Source: Seongchinamella sediminis (GTDB taxonomy: Bacteria; Pseudomonadota; Gammaproteobacteria; Pseudomonadales; Halieaceae). From it: a stretch of 64,000 bases of DNA. Made by a program: the position numbers and the translations under genes. The notes beneath the pieces were generated by a model, which had not been told where the DNA came from, did no database searches, and was given only the letters and a program-made list of their open reading frames with translations. Location: assembly GCF_003457605.1 (NCBI RefSeq), contig NZ_QRAN01000008.1:124001-188000 (forward strand), in the 5' to 3' direction. Shown piece by piece: positions 37,237 to 43,783 of the stretch (the first letter of the stretch is position 1; each line of letters opens with the position of its first letter).

Positions 37237-38382
37237 ATGCGCATGTTAAAAATTATTCCCCGGCTGGCCGCGGTTACCAGCATCTGTACCCTGGCGGCCT
37301 GTGGCGGCTCGGGTTTCATCGCTCCGGACCAGCCGCCCCAGGTCTACACCCCAACCCAACTGCTCGACGGCTCCCTGCTGGCCGAACCGATGGCAGATCC
37401 GCAGGTTGAACTGCTCGCCGTCAACGACGACATGCGCGCCTTCCTGGCCGAACATCTGCCCGACGGTGGTAACAAGAAACAGAAGGTCGAAAAAATTCTG
37501 GAGGCCATTCTCGATGACGGCCTGCGTCTCGACTACAACCTGTTTTACACCCTCACCGCCGAAGAAGCGTTCTATACCCGCGAGGGCAACTGCATGTCGT
37601 TCACCAACCTGTTCGTTGCACTGGCGCGGGAGGCTGGCATCAACGCAACATTCCAGGAGGTCGAGGTGCCGCCCACCTGGGAGTCGCGCAACGAATCCTG
37701 GCTGTTCAACAAGCACCTGAACGCGGTGGTGGACTTGCCGGGGGGCAGCATGATGGTGGATTTTGCCCTCGGGGAATTCAATACCGACTACGACCGGCAC
37801 CTGCTCGACGACGAGGAAGTGCTGGCCCGCTACCACAATAATATGGGCGTGCACCTGATGATGGACGGCGAGCTGCAGCAGGCCTTCCCCCATTTTCGCA
37901 AGGCGATCGAGCTGGCCCCCGACACCGGGTACGTGTGGACCAACCTCGGCAGCCTCTATCGCCGGCTGGATAACGAGGCCGCTGCCGAGGGTGCCTACCT
38001 CGAGGGGATAGCGGTTGCCCGTGACCCCGCCGCCATGAGCAATCTCGCCCGCCTCTACCAGGCCCGGGGCAGGACAGACCTGGCGGCATGGTACGAAGGC
38101 AAGGTGGAATTATTCCGCCTCAATAATCCCTATTACCTGCACCAGCTCGCCAGGGAGGCCTTCGATGCCGGCCAGTATGAACTGGCCGTAAGTCACTCCA
38201 GGTCGGCATTGCGGCGGGATGGCGACAAGCACGAGATGCACAGCCTGCTGGGCATGTCCTATGTGAAGCTGGGCGATTATGAGGCCGCCAGTAAGGCCTT
38301 CCGCTCGGCGGCTGCACGGGCGGAGGATGCCGGGCAGAAAGCCGGCTACTCGAAGAAGCTCGAGATGCTGGCCCAGCACTGA
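37237..38382 (+). CDS. Lipoprotein with transglutaminase-like and TPR domains
   Basis: A 381-residue exported lipoprotein. The lipobox LAAC places the lipidated cysteine at residue 22. A transglutaminase-like module follows, with GNCMSFTNLFVALAREAG holding the catalytic-type Cys at about 119, a His in NKHLNAVV at about 161 and an Asp in MMVDF at about 174, a Cys-His-Asp set. The C-terminal half has at least four TPR units (YVWTNLGSLYRRLDNEAAA). ATG at 37237 follows GGGAGG by about 8 bases. The catalytic role is inferred from residue order only. Confidence 0.85.
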   Translation: MRMLKIIPRLAAVTSICTLAACGGSGFIAPDQPPQVYTPTQLLDGSLLAEPMADPQVELLAVNDDMRAFLAEHLPDGGNKKQKVEKILEAILDDGLRLDYNLFYTLTAEEAFYTREGNCMSFTNLFVALAREAGINATFQEVEVPPTWESRNESWLFNKHLNAVVDLPGGSMMVDFALGEFNTDYDRHLLDDEEVLARYHNNMGVHLMMDGELQQAFPHFRKAIELAPDTGYVWTNLGSLYRRLDNEAAAEGAYLEGIAVARDPAAMSNLARLYQARGRTDLAAWYEGKVELFRLNNPYYLHQLAREAFDAGQYELAVSHSRSALRRDGDKHEMHSLLGMSYVKLGDYEAASKAFRSAAARAEDAGQKAGYSKKLEMLAQH

Positions 38383-38394
38383 AGGGAAGTATTT

Positions 38395-39375
38395 TTGACT
38401 GACACACAGGCCAGGTCGCTGCCGCAAAGCAGCGGCTGGGACACCTACTGGCGCGGCATGCAGGGCAACCCCGCCCATGCTGCCGGCGGCACCCGGGAAC
38501 CGGTGCTGGAGGATTTCTGGCAGGGGCTGTTCGGAGAGCGTATTCCGGCGGCTGGCTGTTCGGTGCTCGAACTGGCCTGCGGCAGCGGCGCTGTTGCCGC
38601 CATTGCGGCGAAAACCCGGCCCCGCGCCCGCTTGTTCTGCTCCGATATTTCCCCCAGCGCCCTGGCCCTGGCCCGCGCTAGTCTGCCGGCAGCGACTTTC
38701 GCCGCCAGTCACGGCCGGCAACTGCCTTTTCCGGACCAGGCTTTCGACCTGGTTGTGAGCCAGTTCGGTATCGAGTACGCAGGGCTGGAGGCCCTGCCGG
38801 AAGCGGCCAGGACAGTGGCTCCCGGGGGGTGCCTGGCCGTGGTCCTGCACCTGCGCGAGGGGGGCATCTACCGCGACTACAGCCGCAACCGGGAGGTGAT
38901 ACAGGCGCTGCGGGATACCGGCATCACCGGGCGGGCCGGCGAAGCCTTCGCCGCGGGTTTTGATCTTGTCGAGGGCAGGGGCACTGAGGCGCAGTTCCAT
39001 GCCGCGGAAGGCCGCTTCAAGTCTGCGGTACGCGCGCTCGAGTCACTGTTCGGCCAATATGGAACCAGCGTGGCGGACGGGCTGCCCGGGCAGATTTACC
39101 AGGATATCGCCCATATGTACCCGCGCCTGCGGGCCTACCAGCGGCAGGACATCAGCAACTGGCTGGGCGCCATTGGCGCTGAGCTGGATGCCTACGAGGG
39201 GCGGCTGTCGTCGATGCTGGCCAGCGCCCTCGGGGAAGTCGAGGTCAATGACTTCATCGCTGACTGCGAATTAAAGGGACTGCAGCTGCGGCGCCGCGAG
39301 CAATTGCTGCTGGGCGCACCCGCGAGTCCCTCCGGCTGGATTCTGGTCCTGCAGCGGCAGTGCCGACTCAGGTAA
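38395..39375 (+). CDS. Class I SAM-dependent methyltransferase
   Basis: A 326-residue cytosolic methyltransferase with motif I VLELACGSGAVAAIA at about residues 56-70, an acidic SDISPSALALARA and FDLVVSQFGIEY. The long C-terminal helical extension after about residue 160 is unusual for a simple methyltransferase. The start is TTG at 38395, with GAAGGGAAG 5 bases upstream. It lies 12 bp after the transglutaminase-like lipoprotein gene and probably shares its transcript. The substrate is unknown. Confidence 0.85.
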   Translation: MTDTQARSLPQSSGWDTYWRGMQGNPAHAAGGTREPVLEDFWQGLFGERIPAAGCSVLELACGSGAVAAIAAKTRPRARLFCSDISPSALALARASLPAATFAASHGRQLPFPDQAFDLVVSQFGIEYAGLEALPEAARTVAPGGCLAVVLHLREGGIYRDYSRNREVIQALRDTGITGRAGEAFAAGFDLVEGRGTEAQFHAAEGRFKSAVRALESLFGQYGTSVADGLPGQIYQDIAHMYPRLRAYQRQDISNWLGAIGAELDAYEGRLSSMLASALGEVEVNDFIADCELKGLQLRRREQLLLGAPASPSGWILVLQRQCRLR

Positions 39376-39387
39376 TGTGAACAGGCC

Positions 39388-39711
39388 CTAGCTGCCGCCG
39401 ACCTCGCCGCGGCCCTGCAGGGCTTCGCGCTGGATGGTGTCTGTGGCTTCCTTGGCGGCACGGGCCAGCTCATCCCATTGTGCGTTGGTCTTGCAGACCT
39501 TTTTGCCCAGGCGGCTGCCTGTCTGCGCGTAGCGCTTGCAACGTATGGCGTTGGGGTCGTCCCGGTCATTGACCGCGACCTGTTCCGCTGCCGCGGCGGT
39601 CGATTCGGCGGCATTGTCTGCGGCCACCTCATTGCTGCCCTGGTTGCTGGCGCAACCGGCCAGTACCAGGCAAAAAATGGCGGCAGTAGCGATGTTCAAA
39701 CGGCTGTTCAT
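39388..39711 (-). CDS. Small lipoprotein, unknown function
   Basis: A 107-residue exported lipoprotein with lipobox LAGC (lipidated Cys at 20), an alanine- and glutamate-rich spacer and a small domain RCKRYAQTGSRLGKKVCKTNAQWDELA with two cysteines. Such short cysteine-bearing lipoproteins occur in many marine gammaproteobacteria without assigned function. ATG has AGGAGG 6 bases upstream. It converges on the methyltransferase at 38395. Confidence 0.85.
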   Translation of the reverse strand: MNSRLNIATAAIFCLVLAGCASNQGSNEVAADNAAESTAAAAEQVAVNDRDDPNAIRCKRYAQTGSRLGKKVCKTNAQWDELARAAKEATDTIQREALQGRGEVGGS

Positions 39712-39891
39712 TGGAGCCTCCTCAGCTTATAAGGTGACAGTGTCAACGTCTGAACCGCCAGCGTCAACCTCTGTGGCGTTCTTTTCCCCGGTCAAAAGGT
39801 ATATCATGCCCTGCTCGGGTATTGATTCCGCAGTCGGTTTTACGCCGATGTGAGCCTTTTCGGACTAACAACCGGGATGGAGATTCTTGCA

Positions 39892-41220
39892 ATGCGCTCC
39901 TTTCTTGTGTCTGCTGCATTGGCAGCATGGTTCGTCGCCCCGGCCGCGGCGGTCTCGCCCCATAATTCCATTAATCCCGAAAAACCCAAGCCCACGCCCT
40001 ACGGGCTGGATATTGTCCGCAGCGCCGAAAAGGCGCAGACAGAGGCCCCATTGAGGCCCGTCGAGGTAAGTCCTGATCGGCAGTCAAGGGACCTGGCCAG
40101 TTCTTTCGGCGGGCTGGTTGAGGCCTTCGAGCGCCAGGGCGGGCCCTACGACCTGCGGCTCGCTGAACCTCTCCACGGCATGGGTAAAGCGCTGATGGAA
40201 AGCGGCGAACCCCTTGCCGCCATGAGGGTCTTCCGCCGGGCGATGCAGGTATCCAGGATTAACGAGGGCCTCAACGCCCCGACCCAGTTACCCATTTACG
40301 GTGACATGATCCAGCTGCGCCTGTTACTGGGCCAGTTTGACCAGGCCGATGAACTGGTGGAGCGCCGCTTCAGTGTGCAACAGGCAGTGTATGCCCAGGG
40401 CAGCGATGAATGGCACAGTGCCACCCGTGAATACATTGACTGGCAACGCCAGGCCTACCTGCAGGGCGTTGGCGGTGAATCCTACCTGCGCCTGCTGAAC
40501 ATGCACGACCTGCACAGCGACAATATCGAGTGGCTGCAGCAGCAGGGAGGCAACGACGCCGAGCTTATCCAGCAGCTCAACGACCGCATGCTCGTCGAGT
40601 ACCTGATTTCCCGCTACGACGGCGAGCGCCAGTCGATGCTGCGCATTCAGCTGAGTGGACCCGGCGACCCGGACCCGCTGATGAGCGGCCAGCTGGAGGG
40701 CGAGCGCTTCCGGCAGTTGCAGAAAAATAATTTCCGCAACGGCCGCCGGGCACTGGAAGCGATTATCGCCGCCACCGAGCGCAGCGAGGGGCCGGAATCG
40801 GAGTCGGTTGCCGAGGCCTACGTGGCCCTCGGTGACTGGTATATGTGGTGGCAGGAGGAGAGCCGCGCCCTGCAGCATTACCGCAAGGCCTGGGAACTGC
40901 TCGCTGCTAACGCTGGCTCCGGTGCCCAGGGCAATACCTTTTTCGACAGACCGGTAGAGCTGCCGGACACCCGGGTATTTCTCTCCGACGGTTCAGTGCC
41001 CACCGAAAACGCCCAGGCCAAGGCCCGGGTCATGTTCACGGTGTCCAGGCTGGGCGAGGCCCGGGACATAGAAATTCTCGAGCAGGAACCCCCGGAAGAC
41101 ATGGGCGCCCGGGTGGTGCTGCACCGCCTGTTGCGCGATGTCCGCTTCCGGCCGGTGATCAGGGACGGGGAGGCGGTCGCCTGGACCGGGCTGCGCCGGG
41201 ACTACAGCTACCAGTACTGA
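39892..41220 (+). CDS. Periplasmic protein with TonB-like C-terminal domain
   Basis: A 442-residue exported protein. A signal peptide (RSFLVSAALAAWFVAPAAA) is followed by a helical, TPR-like middle and a C-terminal domain from about residue 378 (ARVMFTVSRLGEARDIEILEQ to the end) that resembles the TonB C-terminal fold. No internal transmembrane anchor or proline-rich spacer is seen, so it is not a standard energy-transducing TonB. GGAG lies about 9 bases before ATG 39892. It is followed after 18 bp by the TPR-sulfotransferase. Confidence 0.8.
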   Translation: MRSFLVSAALAAWFVAPAAAVSPHNSINPEKPKPTPYGLDIVRSAEKAQTEAPLRPVEVSPDRQSRDLASSFGGLVEAFERQGGPYDLRLAEPLHGMGKALMESGEPLAAMRVFRRAMQVSRINEGLNAPTQLPIYGDMIQLRLLLGQFDQADELVERRFSVQQAVYAQGSDEWHSATREYIDWQRQAYLQGVGGESYLRLLNMHDLHSDNIEWLQQQGGNDAELIQQLNDRMLVEYLISRYDGERQSMLRIQLSGPGDPDPLMSGQLEGERFRQLQKNNFRNGRRALEAIIAATERSEGPESESVAEAYVALGDWYMWWQEESRALQHYRKAWELLAANAGSGAQGNTFFDRPVELPDTRVFLSDGSVPTENAQAKARVMFTVSRLGEARDIEILEQEPPEDMGARVVLHRLLRDVRFRPVIRDGEAVAWTGLRRDYSYQY

Positions 41221-41238
41221 CGACCGGGAGTAAACACC

Positions 41239-42903
41239 ATCGACCAACGTGACGCCGCCCTGTTCCAGCGGGCGCAACAGCACTATGCCGCCGGCCAGCT
41301 GGCGCCGGCCCGCGAAGTTTTCAGCGAGCTCTCCCGGCGCTGGCCGCAGGCGCCGGAACCACTGGAATTCCTGGCCATGATCGCGCTGCAATCGGGCCAG
41401 GCAGAGCCAGCGGTAAAGGCCTTCGGCCAGCTTACCGCCATCGCCCCCGCCAACCCGCTGTACTGTGATCGGCTGGCGGGCCTGTTGTCCCGGCTGGGCC
41501 GGGCGGACGAGGCGCTGGCGCATTACCGGCAGTTTCTCCAGGCCAATCCCCGGCAGTTGGCCAGCCGTTTCAACTACGCCAGCCTGCTGCGTCGGCACGG
41601 CCACCTGGAAGAGGCGCTACGCGCCTATGAGCACTGTATCGAAGAGGGCATAGAACGTCCGGAGGAGGCGCTCACCAATATGGCGGTCATCCTGGCCGAC
41701 CTGAACCGTCAGGATGAGGCAGCCGCTGCGCTCAGGCGGGCCATAGACATCAATGGCGACTACTTTCCCGCCCGCTATAACCTTGCCCTGCAGCTGGAGG
41801 AGTCCGGCGACTGGCCGGGGGCCCGCCAGCAGCTGCAGCGTATCCCCGCCGGCGACCCCTTATACCACCAGGCTCTGGCCCGCCAGGCCCATGGCGAAAC
41901 CATCGGCGATTCGCAGCACCCGCTGATCGCGCGTATCGAGCAGGCGCTGGCCGATCCTGGCTGTAGCGATGAGCGGCGCGAGGAGCTGGAATTTGCGCTG
42001 GCCAAGGCCTGCGACGACTGCGGCCGCTACGAGCAGGCATTCGAGCACTGTGACCGGGCCAATTCGCTGGCCCTGGGGCGGGTTCCGGCCTATGCGCCGG
42101 CGGCCAGGGAAGCGCTGGTCGGGCAGCTGATGGCACAGGACAGCGCCGGCGCCTGGGCCGGTATCGAGGCGGTCTCCGCAGCGCCGCTGGTGTTTCTCTG
42201 CGGCATGTTCCGCTCCGGCTCGACCCTGCTGGAGCAGATGCTGGCGGCGCACCCGGCGCTGGTCGCCGGCGGCGAGATCAGTTTTTTTGCCAGCCACTTG
42301 CCCCCCGGTGAACTCGCCGGGGGCCTGCCGGCGGCCAGGGCCGGTGAGCTGGGCCGGGCTTACCTGCAGCAGCTCAGCGCGCGCTTTGGCGAGGGCCAGC
42401 GAGTCATCGACAAGCGGCTGGACAATGGCTACTACATCGGCCTGTTGCGGCGGCTGTTCCCGCAGGCGGTCTTCCTGCGCAGCACACGCCACCCGCTGGA
42501 TACCGCCCTGTCGATTTACTTCCAGCAGCTGGCGGCGGGTTTTGCCTACGCCAACCGGCTGGAGGACATCGGCCATTACTGGCTGCAGCAGCAGCGCCTG
42601 ATGGATTACTGGCAGCGCCGCTACCCGGGGCTGGTTGTCGATGTGGCCTACGAGGACATCGTGCGCTCGCCAGGGGAGACCCTGGAGCCAGTGCTGCAGG
42701 GCCTGGGGCTGGACTGGAGTGACGAGTGCCTGGCGTTCCATCGCCAGCAGTCCCGGGTGCGCACGGCCAGTGTCGCCCAGGTGCGCAAGCCCTTATACAG
42801 TGGCAGCGTCGGCCGCTGGAAAAATTACCGGCAACAGTTGCAGCCCCTGCGCGAGCAGCTGCTGGCCGCCGGGAATCCGGGTAACTACGAGTTGGGTGAC
42901 TAG
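41239..42903 (+). CDS. TPR-sulfotransferase with apparent ATC start codon
   Basis: A protein of about 554 residues: TPR units over residues 1-200, then a PAPS-dependent sulfotransferase domain with the phosphosulfate loop FLCGMFRSGSTLLEQML at about 318-334 and the 3'-phosphate segment FLRSTRHPLDTALSIYF at about 412-428. This matches the TPR-containing sulfotransferase family (PF13469). The first standard start, ATG at 41377, lies inside clear TPR sequence (FQRAQQHYAAGQLAPAREVF precedes it). Between the stop of the previous gene and that ATG there is no ATG, GTG or TTG. ATC at 41239 follows GGGAG (41226-41230) by 8 bases. The substrate, protein or glycan, is unknown. Confidence 0.85.
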   Translation: MDQRDAALFQRAQQHYAAGQLAPAREVFSELSRRWPQAPEPLEFLAMIALQSGQAEPAVKAFGQLTAIAPANPLYCDRLAGLLSRLGRADEALAHYRQFLQANPRQLASRFNYASLLRRHGHLEEALRAYEHCIEEGIERPEEALTNMAVILADLNRQDEAAAALRRAIDINGDYFPARYNLALQLEESGDWPGARQQLQRIPAGDPLYHQALARQAHGETIGDSQHPLIARIEQALADPGCSDERREELEFALAKACDDCGRYEQAFEHCDRANSLALGRVPAYAPAAREALVGQLMAQDSAGAWAGIEAVSAAPLVFLCGMFRSGSTLLEQMLAAHPALVAGGEISFFASHLPPGELAGGLPAARAGELGRAYLQQLSARFGEGQRVIDKRLDNGYYIGLLRRLFPQAVFLRSTRHPLDTALSIYFQQLAAGFAYANRLEDIGHYWLQQQRLMDYWQRRYPGLVVDVAYEDIVRSPGETLEPVLQGLGLDWSDECLAFHRQQSRVRTASVAQVRKPLYSGSVGRWKNYRQQLQPLREQLLAAGNPGNYELGD

Positions 42904-43616
42904 TGCTGTAGCCAGCCCAGCAGGCTGGTGCGGGGCTGCCCGGCGTAGGGCGCCAGTATCTGTACCGCGTGTTTCTGGGGAATGCTGAAAATGTTCAGCG
43001 TGTTGAAGCTGGGTTTGAAGCCTGCCTCGATGTTGCCGGCGTCATCGTAAAAAGCCAGGTAGCCACCCCAGTCCGGGTTCCAGTCCGGGGTCATGCTGAT
43101 CACCCAGGCGGCGATTCGCTGCTGGTCGCCATGGATGTCGTTGTGCTCGGTGAGGAAGTGGCCGGCCTCATAGCGGCTGGCATAGCAGTCTGAAAAGGCG
43201 ATATCGGGCCTGTCGGTCAGCTCCCGCATCCAGCCGAGAAACGGCTCACTGTTAACGAAGTCCTGCACCGGATGCAGGGGGTGGCCCGGCTGTTCGCCGC
43301 GTTTGATTGCCCCGCTGATGTAATACTGCTTGAACAGGTACTGGAACCCGTTCCGGGCGCGGCCGTAAAGATTGTGCATGAAGCGCTGCTGCTGGGCCGG
43401 TGGCAGGGCCTGGAAACGGGCGGCCTCGCTCTCGAAATTTTCGCTGCCCTCGTTGTAGGTGAGGTACCAGTCCTGGTTTGCCAGCAACTCCCGATGTAAC
43501 CGCGCCGCGCAATCCGCCGGCAGGAAATCCGGAACCTGCAGCCTGCCCGCGGCGGCGTATTGCCGCTGTAACTGCCTGGGGTCGTGTTCGCTGTTGATCC
43601 TGAGATCCAGAGTCAT
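42900..43616 (-). CDS. 2-oxoglutarate/Fe(II)-dependent oxygenase
   Basis: A 238-residue cytosolic dioxygenase of the prolyl 4-hydroxylase-like group (COG3751 type). The iron ligands are the HxD in EHNDIH (158-160) and a distal His in QKHAVQ (216), followed by Arg 229, which would bind 2-oxoglutarate. It overlaps the 3' end of the TPR-sulfotransferase by four bases on the opposite strand and lies downstream of a TonB receptor gene. The target residue or molecule is unknown. Confidence 0.87.
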   Translation of the reverse strand: MTLDLRINSEHDPRQLQRQYAAAGRLQVPDFLPADCAARLHRELLANQDWYLTYNEGSENFESEAARFQALPPAQQQRFMHNLYGRARNGFQYLFKQYYISGAIKRGEQPGHPLHPVQDFVNSEPFLGWMRELTDRPDIAFSDCYASRYEAGHFLTEHNDIHGDQQRIAAWVISMTPDWNPDWGGYLAFYDDAGNIEAGFKPSFNTLNIFSIPQKHAVQILAPYAGQPRTSLLGWLQH

Positions 43617-43703
43617 CCTGAGTACCGGGGCTGAAGGAGTGGTGGCTTGGATTCTACGCCATCAGGCCGGTGAATGGGCGCGCCGGCGCTTTTATCCGGG
43701 CAT

Positions 43704-43728
43704 AAAAAAGCCGGCTTGCGCCGGCTTT
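43704..43728 (-). terminator. Rho-independent terminator for the TonB-receptor gene
   Basis: On the minus strand a 9-bp stem AAAGCCGGC-loop-GCCGGCTTT is followed by T residues, a typical intrinsic terminator 56 bp after the receptor stop. It separates the receptor from the 2OG oxygenase gene on the same strand. Confidence 0.85.
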
Positions 43729-43750
43729 CATGCTACTTGAGCTGTGGTAG

Positions 43751-43770
43751 TCCCCCGCAACAGCGGGGGA
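43751..43770. other. Additional hairpin downstream of the receptor stop
   Basis: TCCCCCGC and GCGGGGGA form a perfect 8-bp stem with a 4-base loop, between the receptor stop and the intrinsic terminator. It could protect the 3' end of the transcript; no terminator T-run is attached. Confidence 0.5.
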
Positions 43771-43783
43771 GCACCGCTTCAGC

